Shown one piece after another: positions 55,497-63,342 of a stretch of DNA of 64,000 nt. The notes under the pieces are model-generated. The model did not search any database and had not been told where the DNA came from. It was given only the letters and a program-made list of their open reading frames with translations. The stretch is from positions 186,001 through 250,000 of the forward strand of contig NZ_FTMN01000006.1 of assembly GCF_900155945.1 (NCBI RefSeq), in the 5' to 3' direction. This stretch comes from Marinobacterium stanieri. Its GTDB lineage: Bacteria > Pseudomonadota > Gammaproteobacteria > Pseudomonadales > Balneatricaceae. The position numbers were made by a program, and so were the translations under genes. The stretch's first letter is position 1. Every line of letters begins with the position of its first letter.

Positions 55497-55996
55497 GCCT
55501 GACCCAACAGCTGCAACAGCTGCAACAGCTAAAGGAATTACCCGACCCACCGCTCCCCGCATTCTGGCCACAGACCTGGGGCTGGTGGGCACTGCTGGCC
55601 CTGATACTGCTGGCTACCGCGATGTACGCCACCCACCGCTATCGGCGTTACCGTGCCAATGCCTATCGACGCCAGGCACTGGCGGAACTGAACCAGGTTC
55701 TGATCCACTGGCAAGCCGCACCGGGCGATATCAGCCCCCTGCGCGACATACCCGGTCTGCTCAAACGCACGGCGCTGGCGCGTTTGGGCCCCGAACATCT
55801 GGGCACACGCTCAATGGGCAGAGATGACTGGCAACAGCTGTTGCAGCGGATGTCATCGGCGCCCCTGCCTGCTGATTTTGCCGCACAACTGGGATTGCTG
55901 GCTTACGCCGACGACAGGGCCGTCCAGCAGCTGGATCTGGCCCTGCTGTACAAACACTGCCGGCTTTGGCTGGAGACACACCATGATCCAGTTTGA
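55493..55996 (+). CDS. DUF4381 domain-containing membrane protein
   Basis: 167 aa with one TM helix near residues 31-45 (WWALLALILLATAMYATH) and a cytoplasmic helical part containing RRQALAELNQVLIHW. This is the small DUF4381 protein regularly found between DUF58 and BatA in these operons. Function unknown; it is likely part of the membrane complex. It overlaps both neighbours (4 and 14 bp), so all are translated together. Confidence 0.87.
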   Translation: MSLTQQLQQLQQLKELPDPPLPAFWPQTWGWWALLALILLATAMYATHRYRRYRANAYRRQALAELNQVLIHWQAAPGDISPLRDIPGLLKRTALARLGPEHLGTRSMGRDDWQQLLQRMSSAPLPADFAAQLGLLAYADDRAVQQLDLALLYKHCRLWLETHHDPV

Positions 55997-56978
55997 CTAT
56001 CTCTGGGTGTGGCTGTTGCTTCCCCTGCCTTGGCTGGCCTGGCGCTGGCTGCCGGCCTTTCGGCCTGAGGAAGACAGACTCCGAGTCCCCTACACCAGCG
56101 CCTTTTATGAACAGCTGGAGGACCATCAAAGCACGGCCATCCAGATCGCCTCCCACAGCACCCTGATTATCCAATGGTTGATCTGGCTGTTGTTGCTGGG
56201 CGCCGCCGCTCGGCCGGTTTTGCTGGAGCCGCCTATTCACCATACGGAGCCCAGACGCGACCTGATACTGGCTATCGATCTGTCCCAGTCCATGAGTGAA
56301 CAGGATGTGCCTGCACCGGATGGACAGCGGTTGGAACGCCTGAGTGCCGTCAAACAGGCGGCCATGCAATTCATTGCCCAACGTCCGGACGACCGTATCG
56401 GCCTGGTCGGTTTTGGCGACCAGGCCTTCCCGCTGGCCCCATCCAGCAGTGAACATGAGAGCCTGCTGCAAATTCTGGCTCTGACCGAAACCGGTATCGC
56501 CGGTGCCAACACCGCCATGGGCGATGCCATCGGCGTTACGCTGAAACTACTTGAGTCCAGTCAGATGCCCGAACAGGTCATGATTCTGCTCAGCGATGGC
56601 GAAGATAACCGCAGCCGCCTGGACCCGCTACAGGCAGCCCGTATCGCCGCCGAGCGCAACCTGCAGATCCACACCATCGCCTTTGGCCAGACTGAGGGGT
56701 CCGGCGATAACCGCGTCGACCGGGACACGCTTGAGGCCATTGCCCAACGTACCGGCGGGCAGGCATTTCTTGCCAGTGATCAGCAGGCACTGGAACAGGT
56801 GTATGCCCGTATTGATACTCTGACACCGCACATCGCCGAAGAACTGAGAGCCCAGCCCCGCCGCGAACTCTTCTGGATACCGATGGCGCTGGCGTTGGGT
56901 GTGCTCATTTTGCAGCTGCTGCCGGGGTTGGTGTCAGCCGCTCTGCAACGCCCGCAGGCAAAAACAGGTGACCGATGA
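55983..56978 (+). CDS. vWA-domain membrane protein, BatA-like
   Basis: 331 aa. N-terminal TM segment (DYLWVWLLLPLPWLAWRWLP), a second TM near residue 65, then a vWA domain with an intact MIDAS (AIDLSQSMS at about residues 97-105, plus the T and D loops GANTAMGDAIG and LLSDGEDNRS), and a C-terminal TM. It is anchored in the inner membrane. I start at 55983 inside the end of the DUF4381 gene; the frame further upstream is not family-like. A MoxR-type ATPase partner is encoded in the same operon. Confidence 0.9.
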   Translation: MIQFDYLWVWLLLPLPWLAWRWLPAFRPEEDRLRVPYTSAFYEQLEDHQSTAIQIASHSTLIIQWLIWLLLLGAAARPVLLEPPIHHTEPRRDLILAIDLSQSMSEQDVPAPDGQRLERLSAVKQAAMQFIAQRPDDRIGLVGFGDQAFPLAPSSSEHESLLQILALTETGIAGANTAMGDAIGVTLKLLESSQMPEQVMILLSDGEDNRSRLDPLQAARIAAERNLQIHTIAFGQTEGSGDNRVDRDTLEAIAQRTGGQAFLASDQQALEQVYARIDTLTPHIAEELRAQPRRELFWIPMALALGVLILQLLPGLVSAALQRPQAKTGDR

Positions 56979-58465
56979 TGATGGAAGCGCTGAACGAGTT
57001 TCACTTTCTGCGCCCCTGGGCACTGCTGATTACCCTGTTCGGCCTGATGCTGATACCGCTCTGGCAACAACTGCGTCGTCATCGGGATGCACTGCAGCGA
57101 ATGATCGCCCCTCACCTGTTGCGGCACCTGAAAATCAGCGCCGGCGCGCAACAGCGTTGGCTACCCATCCATAGCACCAGCCTGCTGCTAATCCTGGGGG
57201 GGCTGGCCGTCGCCGGGCCAAGCTGGGATAGAGCCTTGCCACCCTTCGCAGAGGAGAAAACCCGAGTCACCTTGCTGATAGACCTCTCTCCTTCCATGGG
57301 AACAGGCTCCAACACGCTGGCACTGGCGCAGGAGCACATCCAGACACTGGCACAGCAAAACCCGGGCTGGCATCTCAGCCTGATCGGCTATGGTCCAAGT
57401 GCCCACCTGATTATGCCTCCAACCCGTGACCGGGAACTCTTGTCGCTCTACCTCAACTCACTGGAAGCCGGCCTGATTCCAGGCAGCGGGCACAACCTTG
57501 AAGCCGCACTAGCGCTGGCACAGTCCTCGTTACAACAGGCCAGCGATGCGCAGGCTCTGATCCTCATCACCGATGACTTGGGCAATACCCAACTGGGCGA
57601 GCCTGCAACACCTACCGGCTCGATACTGGTACTGGCACCGGAAACCACGCTGAACACTGCCGCAGCCGAACTGCGAATTGAGCAGCTGGGAGCACACAGC
57701 CGCACCTTCTCCACAAGAGAAAGCGATGTGCGTTGGCTGGAAAATCAGGTGGAAGCCCATTTCACCCACCTCAACAACCGGGATGATGAACTGGAATGGC
57801 GGGATCTGGGCTATTGGCTGGTCTGGCCCGCCCTGCTGCTGAGCCTTGTCTCAGTCCGCAAGGGCTGGCAGGTGCAATGGTGCTGGTTACCTCTGACCCT
57901 GTTCCTGTCAGCTCCGCCACAGGCAGAGGCCGGTACACTTGCCGATGCTTTTCTGACCCCGGACCAACAGGGCCGTATCGCCTTTGAATCGGGCCGTTAC
58001 AGCGAAGCCGCTGAGCAGTTCCAGTCTCTCTACCTGCGCGGTGTATCCGCCTATCGCGCCGCCGACTATGCTCTGGCCATTGAGCATTTCAGCCAGCTGG
58101 ATACCGCAGAGGCCTGGTTCTACCTGGGCAACAGCTACGCCCGACAACTCGAGCTGCACAAGGCGATAACCGCCTATGAAACGGCATTACAGAAACAGCC
58201 GGACTTCCCGACCGCGCGCCAGAATCTGGCACTGATCGAACCGCTGGCCCGGCAGCTGGATGCCCAAAGGGAAGGCGCGCCAGAAATGGAAGCCGATGCG
58301 CTGCGTTTCGACAAGCATGCCGACCAGGGCACCCCGGCCGAGATACAGAGGTCGACGCGCATGAACGATGCCATCTGGCTGGAAAACCTGAACACCTCGG
58401 CCACCGAGTTTTTGCGCCGCCGCTTTGCCGCTGAACAGGCAGCAGGAGTCGCCCATGAAGATTAA
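56975..58465 (+). CDS. vWA-domain protein with TPR repeats (BatB/BatC fusion)
   Basis: 496 aa. Two N-terminal TM segments, then a vWA domain with MIDAS LIDLSPSMGTG (about residue 98), a TM around 285-300, and a C-terminal TPR-like part (FESGRYSEAAEQFQSLYLRG, then AWFYLGNSYARQLELHKAIT). This combines the parts found separately as BatB and BatC in some bacteria. The TPR part would face the periplasm. Overlaps of 4 bp with the previous gene and 11 bp with BatD indicate strong coupling. Confidence 0.88.
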   Translation: MMMEALNEFHFLRPWALLITLFGLMLIPLWQQLRRHRDALQRMIAPHLLRHLKISAGAQQRWLPIHSTSLLLILGGLAVAGPSWDRALPPFAEEKTRVTLLIDLSPSMGTGSNTLALAQEHIQTLAQQNPGWHLSLIGYGPSAHLIMPPTRDRELLSLYLNSLEAGLIPGSGHNLEAALALAQSSLQQASDAQALILITDDLGNTQLGEPATPTGSILVLAPETTLNTAAAELRIEQLGAHSRTFSTRESDVRWLENQVEAHFTHLNNRDDELEWRDLGYWLVWPALLLSLVSVRKGWQVQWCWLPLTLFLSAPPQAEAGTLADAFLTPDQQGRIAFESGRYSEAAEQFQSLYLRGVSAYRAADYALAIEHFSQLDTAEAWFYLGNSYARQLELHKAITAYETALQKQPDFPTARQNLALIEPLARQLDAQREGAPEMEADALRFDKHADQGTPAEIQRSTRMNDAIWLENLNTSATEFLRRRFAAEQAAGVAHED

Positions 58466-59783
58466 AGCCCTGCTGACACTGATCGGTTTGGCCTGTGCCG
58501 GCTGGTTGCCATCCGTCTGGGCGCAGGAGGTGCGTATTCTCACAAAGCTGCAGCAAGACCACGAAGTTCGCGCCGGGCAAACACTGTATTACAGCATCGA
58601 TGTGCTCACCGACACCTGGCTCGAGGGTACTCCCTCCTTTCCAGAACTGGATATCCCCGGCGCCCTCACCAGTTTTGAAGGCAGTCAGGGCCGCCCCATT
58701 CAACGCAGAATTGAAGGCAAAGCCTATTTCGGCGTCAGCTACCGCTACCGACTGACCCCACTACAGGCTGGCGTCACGGTTATTCCCGCCCTGACCTTGC
58801 AGGTGCCCATCGGTCAGGCAGATACCCCAGTTCAGGCTCAGGTACCTGCCCGCTCGTTTGCCGTTCAAGCCCTGCCCGCCAAGGCACAGGGCAAACTGAG
58901 TCTGCTGGCTGGCGATGTACAGCTGAGTCAACGACTGAAACTGTCCTCAGACTCAATTGAACAGGGCCAGCCGCTGATACGTGAAATCCGCGTAGAGGCA
59001 CAGAACGCCCTGGCATTGTCCATTCCGGCTGTGACCATATCGGCGTTGAGCGCTTTGCAGGGGACTCGGCTACCTGCCGATACCAGCACACTCACCGACG
59101 CAGCTGGTGACCCGGTGGGTGGCGTACGTATAGAATCAGTGCGATATCTGCCGGAACAGAGCGGTACGTACCAGCTTCCAGCAGTTGAACTGGCCTGGTG
59201 GGATATTGATGAGCAAAAAATGAAACTGGCTCGACTGCCTGAGTTGACCATTGAGGTCATTCCCGCGTCCAGCTCGACCTCTTCCCAGACAATGCTGGAG
59301 CAGTTTTCAGACCGACTAGTGAAGGCCATGAACTTCAGCGGATCCGGGATGGTTCTGTTGGCACTTTTTAGTCTGTCGGTATGGGCCTGTGTGCACTATC
59401 GCCGTTCGCTGTTTCGTGTTGGCCGCTTACGAGTGCAACGGCTGCACCAGCACTGGCATGACTCCCGCACCCGGGCAGGCCTGATGGCCCGCAAGCAGCT
59501 GCGCCAACGAACACCTGAACTCACGGCAGCCTACCAACTGTTGCGACGCGATACACAAAGCCCAAGTGTCCGCCACGCAAAGCTGGAAGCAGAATTACAG
59601 CAGCCATTACTGACCGGACTCGATCTGCTTTACCAGCCAGATCCCGCTAAGCCCAGGGCGTTGCGCCTGTTGGGAACGTCTCTCCGTCACTTGAGCAAAC
59701 GCAAGCGGCCCAAGCATTCAGGTTCACACAGCAGCCCCCTGCCGCCGTTGAACCGACACCCCATCTCTAGAGATCGGTTCTGA
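58455..59783 (+). CDS. BatD family protein
   Basis: 442 aa. Signal peptide (MKIKALLTLIGLACAGWLP, cleaved after SVWAQ), several periplasmic beta-sandwich domains and one TM helix near residue 305 (GSGMVLLALFSLSVWACVHY), then a cytoplasmic tail. The start at 58455 has CAGGAG. It is the last gene of the MoxR operon. Its 3' end overlaps the convergent histidine phosphatase gene by 17 bp. In other species the Bat proteins are linked to aerotolerance or envelope stress; no direct role can be read here. Confidence 0.88.
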   Translation: MKIKALLTLIGLACAGWLPSVWAQEVRILTKLQQDHEVRAGQTLYYSIDVLTDTWLEGTPSFPELDIPGALTSFEGSQGRPIQRRIEGKAYFGVSYRYRLTPLQAGVTVIPALTLQVPIGQADTPVQAQVPARSFAVQALPAKAQGKLSLLAGDVQLSQRLKLSSDSIEQGQPLIREIRVEAQNALALSIPAVTISALSALQGTRLPADTSTLTDAAGDPVGGVRIESVRYLPEQSGTYQLPAVELAWWDIDEQKMKLARLPELTIEVIPASSSTSSQTMLEQFSDRLVKAMNFSGSGMVLLALFSLSVWACVHYRRSLFRVGRLRVQRLHQHWHDSRTRAGLMARKQLRQRTPELTAAYQLLRRDTQSPSVRHAKLEAELQQPLLTGLDLLYQPDPAKPRALRLLGTSLRHLSKRKRPKHSGSHSSPLPPLNRHPISRDRF

Positions 59784-60351
59784 TACTGCCCAGTACTCTC
59801 AGCCCATTTTCGGCATCCTGTGCCACCACAACGATTTCACCCGAGGCGGGATACACACCCGTTAGCGCCGTAATGTTGACCTGATGGGTCACCAACACCA
59901 GCGGCTCATCCATATCCCGCTGAGATAGCCAGCGCTTCAGTGCCTCGGTACGGGGCTCTTTTTGCTCATAATTACGGAAGAAAGAGTTCAGTGCTGGCAG
60001 CGGCGTTACCGCCCCCAACCCTAGCAGTTCGGCCGTATCCCGGCAGCGAAACCATTCGCTGGTAAACACCTGAGCGCTTTCTATGCCGTTTTCACGGAAC
60101 AACGCACCAATACGTTGTGCCTGCTGCCGGCCCTGCTCGGAAAGATTGCGCTGGGTTTCGCGGCGCCCCAAAGTAAAGTTGGCCGGATCACCCGTGCCCG
60201 GAGCGAGTGCGTGCCTCATCAGAGCAAAATGTTTGGGCGAGCGCAGCGCATCCCAGAGTGCTTTTTCTTCGTTATTGGCGTCAGCAGCAACCAGATGCTG
60301 GGCTGTAAATAGTGACGCAAGTAACCCCAACACAGACAAGAAGCCTTTCAT
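59767..60351 (-). CDS. Histidine phosphatase family protein, exported
   Basis: 194 aa with a signal peptide (MKGFLSVLGLLASLFTAQHL, cleaved near AADAN). The catalytic RHA motif is in FALMRHALAPG, and the second His is in LVLVTHQVNIT. Relatives are periplasmic phosphatases of the branch-1/SixA-Ais type. Substrate unknown. The gene ends inside the BatD gene, an overlap that is probably without functional meaning. It diverges from hvfA across 344 bp. Confidence 0.85.
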   Translation of the reverse strand: MKGFLSVLGLLASLFTAQHLVAADANNEEKALWDALRSPKHFALMRHALAPGTGDPANFTLGRRETQRNLSEQGRQQAQRIGALFRENGIESAQVFTSEWFRCRDTAELLGLGAVTPLPALNSFFRNYEQKEPRTEALKRWLSQRDMDEPLVLVTHQVNITALTGVYPASGEIVVVAQDAENGLRVLGSIRTDL

Positions 60352-60586
60352 TATCTCTCCTCCTCACTAACGGCATGCAAAGAATACAGAGCACACGCGA
60401 GGCTTTCCCGAGTGGGCGAACGCGTATTTTCGGCACGCAGTATCGATCTGAAACCTAACAAACCCAAAACAGCTTACCCACACGTACGAAGATATAACCG
60501 GGATCGATTGTTACCTCGGTTAACTGATCACTCAGCCTCGGCTGCAGCCCCTTCACAAAAAAATCCAAAAAAATTTCATTTTGGCT

Positions 60587-60611
60587 GTAAGGAATCCTGT
60601 CTTACCTCGAC
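60587..60611 (+). promoter_or_regulatory. Candidate ECF-sigma promoter of the hvf operon
   Basis: GTAAGGAA (60587-60594) and CGAC (60608-60611) are separated as in ECF-type promoters (15 bp between GTAAGG and CGAC), just after an A-rich, UP-like stretch. Some operons of this DUF692/DUF2063 type are known to be under ECF sigma factors. No TTGACA/TATAAT alternative is visible. The match is partial, so this is tentative. Confidence 0.35.
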
Positions 60612-60640
60612 TGATGATCAGGAAGCACAACAAAACGGTA

Positions 60641-60655
60641 CAGGACAACGTCCTG
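60641..60655. promoter_or_regulatory. Short dyad in the hvfA leader
   Basis: CAGGAC-AAC-GTCCTG is a 6-bp perfect inverted repeat with a 3-bp centre, 40 bp before the hvfA start. It may be an operator or a small mRNA hairpin. Confidence 0.3.
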
Positions 60656-60695
60656 GCCGACACGGACACATATAACCAACGATAAGGTGATCACA

Positions 60696-61034
60696 ATGTC
60701 TAACTATACCAAACCGACCATTGCTGCCGTAGGTACTGCTTTTCTGCTGGGCCTGGGTGCGACATCAAGCGCAACTGCCGCCGAGAACCCTTTCGCTGCT
60801 CAGCCTCTCAGCAGCGGCTATGCTGAACTGGCCGAAGCCAAGTGCGGTGAAGCCAAATGTGGTGAAGATAAAGCTGAACGTGAAGGCAAATGCGGTGAGG
60901 CCAAATGCGGCGAAGACAAAGCCAAGGCTGATCGCGAAGGCAAATGTGGTGAAGCCAAGTGCGGCGAAGACAAAAAGCCTAAAGCCGATGGCGAAGGCAA
61001 ATGTGGTGAAGCCAAGTGCGGTGGTAACTCTTAA
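60696..61034 (+). CDS. hvfA: HvfA-family RiPP precursor (oxazolone/thioamide copper-binding peptide)
   Basis: 112 aa. An N-terminal signal peptide (residues about 1-29, ending ATAAE) is followed by a short linker and a low-complexity tail with eight Cys (50, 55, 66, 71, 84, 89, 103, 108), all in KCG. They form four pairs of the pattern xKCGEAKCG separated by Lys/Glu/Asp-rich spacers. Three of the eight are the exact EGKCG motif, which in Haemophilus influenzae HvfA is modified to oxazolone/thioamide pairs that bind copper(I). The other five read EAKCG. The start is ATG 60696 with AAGG 8 bp upstream. The maturation genes follow directly. Confidence 0.88.
   Translation: MSNYTKPTIAAVGTAFLLGLGATSSATAAENPFAAQPLSSGYAELAEAKCGEAKCGEDKAEREGKCGEAKCGEDKAKADREGKCGEAKCGEDKKPKADGEGKCGEAKCGGNS
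60837..61022 (+). repeat. Tandem Cys-motif repeats within hvfA
   Basis: Four direct repeats of a 24-27 bp core coding for (A/G)KCGEAKCGE, spaced 48, 54 and 57 bp from start to start, with highly similar DNA (for example GGCAAATGTGGTGAAGCCAA occurs more than once). Recent unit duplication is likely. The repeats are coding, not CRISPR. Confidence 0.8.
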
Positions 61035-61044
61035 GCCAGCCTAG

Positions 61045-61070
61045 TCACCGGTTCCTGCGGGAACCGGTGA
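61045..61070 (+). terminator. Perfect hairpin between hvfA and hvfB
   Basis: A perfect 11-bp stem (TCACCGGTTCC / GGAACCGGTGA, TGCG loop) starts 10 bp after the hvfA stop, with no T-tract. It would protect or attenuate the transcript so that the small precursor is made in excess of the maturation proteins. Confidence 0.65.
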
Positions 61071-61089
61071 ACACTCAACAGGAGGCCCC

Positions 61090-61944
61090 ATGCGTGAACT
61101 TTCTCCCTCACCGTTGCAGGGCACCGGACTCGGCCTTAGACGGGCCATGCTGAAAGAGTTGCCGGATGCAGACCTGAGTGATGTCAGTTTCTTTGAGGTC
61201 GCGCCGGAAAACTGGATGCAGATGGGAGGCCGTCTGGGACGCCAGTTTCGCGCCCTGACCGAACAGCATACTTTCAGTGCTCATGGCCTTTCCCTCTCCC
61301 TGGGTGGTCCCGAGCCACTGGATATGGCGTTTGTCGATCAGGCCGGTCGCTTTCTCGATCAGCATGGCATTCTTCTTTACAGCGAACACCTGAGCAGCTG
61401 TAGCGACCATGCCCATCTGTACGACCTGATGCCGATCCCCTTTACCGAAGAGGCCGTGCAGCATGTAGCCACGCGTATTCGCCAGGTACAGGACCGGCTG
61501 CAACGACGCATTGCGATTGAAAACGTCAGTTATTACACCCCGCTCGCCACCGAGTTGAGCGAAGCCGAATTTACCCGCGCCGTGCTGGAGGAAGCCGACT
61601 GCGACCTGCTGCTCGACGTGAACAACATCTACGTGAACAGTGTTAACCATCGCTACGATGCAGAAGCTTTCATGCGCAGCCTGCCTGCCGAGCGCGTGGT
61701 GTGCTTGCATGTGGCCGGACACTATCAGGAAGCTGAAGACCTGCTGATCGATACCCATGGTGCGCCCATTATCGATCCGGTCTGGTCGCTGCTGCAGAAA
61801 ACCTATGCCCATGTGGGCCCGGTTGCGACCTTGCTGGAGCGCGACTTCAACCTGCCGCCGTTGCATGAGTTGATGGAAGAAGTGCGCCAGATTCGTCATT
61901 ACCAGCAACAGGGAGCTGAATATCATGACCGCCTCAGTGCCTGA
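61090..61944 (+). CDS. hvfB: HvfB-family multinuclear iron-dependent oxidase (MNIO, DUF692)
   Basis: 284-aa TIM-barrel iron enzyme that installs the Cys-derived modifications on the precursor. Metal and active-site motifs are in order: EVAPENW (36-42), SAHGLSLSLGG (H65), LYSEHLS (E99, H100), AIENVSYY (E144, N145), DVNNIYVN (D176, N178, N179), CLHVAGH (H207, H211), DTHGAPI (D221, H223) and LLERDFNLP (E250). All ligand positions expected of MNIO proteins are filled. It overlaps the hvfC start by 20 bp. A GGAGG site precedes the ATG. Confidence 0.9.
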   Translation: MRELSPSPLQGTGLGLRRAMLKELPDADLSDVSFFEVAPENWMQMGGRLGRQFRALTEQHTFSAHGLSLSLGGPEPLDMAFVDQAGRFLDQHGILLYSEHLSSCSDHAHLYDLMPIPFTEEAVQHVATRIRQVQDRLQRRIAIENVSYYTPLATELSEAEFTRAVLEEADCDLLLDVNNIYVNSVNHRYDAEAFMRSLPAERVVCLHVAGHYQEAEDLLIDTHGAPIIDPVWSLLQKTYAHVGPVATLLERDFNLPPLHELMEEVRQIRHYQQQGAEYHDRLSA

Positions 61945-62722
61945 AGCCGATTTTGTGCAACGCCAGCGGCGTTTTGCTGACCAGATTCGCAACCCCGATC
62001 AGCCTGTACCCGAGGGTATCGAAGCGCGGCGCATGCAGGTCTATGTGGATCTGTTCTTCAGCAATATTTCAGGCTTTCTGGAAGGGGCGTTTCCGATCTA
62101 CCGCGGCCTGTGCAGCGATGATTTCTGGGCTGCAGAAGTTCGCCGTTTCATGCAGGAATACAGCTCCCACAGCCCCTTGTTTCGCGACCTGGCCCAGGCC
62201 TACCGCGACTATGTCGAACAGAGCCGTGCTCCCCAGCCCGAAGACCCGCCTTTCCTGCAGGAGTTACTGCACTATGAATGGGTGGAGCTGGCACTGGATA
62301 TTGCCGAAGAGGACCCTTTCACCGATGTTTCGACCGCTCCGGTGACAGCCGAGCAGCTGCTGCAGGAACACCCGCTGGTTTCACCGCTGGCCTGGTCACT
62401 CAGTTACCAGTGGCCCGTGCATCAGATCTGCGCCGACTTTCAGCCGGACAAGCCACCGGAGCAACCAACCTGGCTGCTGGTGTACCGTGATCGCAAAGAC
62501 AGTGTCGAGTTTATGGAGCTGAACGCGGTCAGCGCACACCTTTTGTGGAGTCTGAATCAACACCCTGAACTCAGTGGCCGGGAAGTACTGCAGCAAATGG
62601 CCGACGAACTGCCCCAGCTGCCTGCCGACACCATCTTCCAGGGTGGTTTGGATCTGATGCAGCAGTTTGTCAGTCGGGACATCATTTTCGCCACGGCCCC
62701 CTGTGAGGAGACAGGACCATGA
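61925..62722 (+). CDS. hvfC: HvfC-family RiPP maturation partner (DUF2063)
   Basis: 265 aa. The N-terminal DUF2063 domain (about residues 8-100) includes FVQRQRRFADQIRNPDQP, IEARRMQVYVDLFFSNISGF and LEGAFPIYRGL, the family signature; a C-terminal domain follows that probably binds the precursor leader (RRE-like fold in this family). It works as a complex with the MNIO enzyme. The start overlaps hvfB by 20 bp and its end overlaps the next gene by 4 bp. No defect is seen. Confidence 0.88.
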   Translation: MTASVPEADFVQRQRRFADQIRNPDQPVPEGIEARRMQVYVDLFFSNISGFLEGAFPIYRGLCSDDFWAAEVRRFMQEYSSHSPLFRDLAQAYRDYVEQSRAPQPEDPPFLQELLHYEWVELALDIAEEDPFTDVSTAPVTAEQLLQEHPLVSPLAWSLSYQWPVHQICADFQPDKPPEQPTWLLVYRDRKDSVEFMELNAVSAHLLWSLNQHPELSGREVLQQMADELPQLPADTIFQGGLDLMQQFVSRDIIFATAPCEETGP

Positions 62723-63342
62723 ACCGCTTAACAACTGCCTACCGCCCCTTCCAGGGCGCCTTGCAGCATCTGCAGTGGGGTGACGGTATTGCGCCCCTGC
62801 TGCTACGACTCTATCTTGCACCCATCATGATGCAGGCTGGCTGGAACAAGCTCAGCCATTTCGAAGATACTGCCGCCTGGTTCGGTAACCCGGATTGGGG
62901 ACTGGGGCTGCCCTTCCCCGAAGTTATGGCCGCACTGGCCGCAGGTACCGAGTTCTTTGGCGGTATTCTGCTGCTGATCGGTTTGGCCGTGCGCTGGGTC
63001 AGTATCCCACTGATGATCACCATGCTGGTCGCGGCCATCACCGTGCACTGGGATAACGGCTGGCTTGCCATTGCCGACACCTCCAGCTGGCTCGCCAATG
63101 ACCGGGTAATGGAATCAGCCGAACGTCTGCAGCGCGCCCGTTCGATTCTGCAGGAATATGGCAACTATGACTGGCTCACGGGCCGAGGCAGCGTGGTCAT
63201 TCTCAATAACGGTATCGAGTTTGCGGCTACCTATTTTGTCATGCTGCTGAGCCTGTTTTTCACCGGTGGCGGGCGTTTCACCAGTGTGGATTACTGGCTG
63301 GCCCGCCGTACCGGACTGGGTGTCGCAGACACATCAGAGTGA
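62719..63342 (+). CDS. hvfX: DoxX-family membrane protein, HvfX-like
   Basis: 207 aa with about four TM helices. The DoxX features are LLRLYLAPIMMQAGWNKLSHF, LPFPEVMAALAAGTEFFGG and the conserved ILLLIGLAVRWVSIPLMI. In hvf-type operons a DoxX protein is the usual fourth gene and may pass electrons or help export. Compared with the short DoxX form it carries an insert of about 50 residues between TM3 and TM4 (residues 110-160). It starts 4 bp inside hvfC and ends 9 bp inside the convergent permease gene. Confidence 0.85.
   Translation: MNRLTTAYRPFQGALQHLQWGDGIAPLLLRLYLAPIMMQAGWNKLSHFEDTAAWFGNPDWGLGLPFPEVMAALAAGTEFFGGILLLIGLAVRWVSIPLMITMLVAAITVHWDNGWLAIADTSSWLANDRVMESAERLQRARSILQEYGNYDWLTGRGSVVILNNGIEFAATYFVMLLSLFFTGGGRFTSVDYWLARRTGLGVADTSE

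Larger units (their letters stand above)
60352..60695. other. 344-bp divergent region upstream of hvfA
   Basis: No gene is seen. The region contains an A-rich stretch (60557-60574), an ECF-like promoter candidate at 60587-60611 and a dyad at 60641-60655, then an AAGG ribosome site at 60684-60687 for hvfA. Confidence 0.6.

Noticed and set aside
60837-61022. Regular DNA repeats that might be a CRISPR array
   Set aside because: They are in frame within hvfA and encode the KCG motifs; spacers are short, similar to each other, and no cas genes are present.
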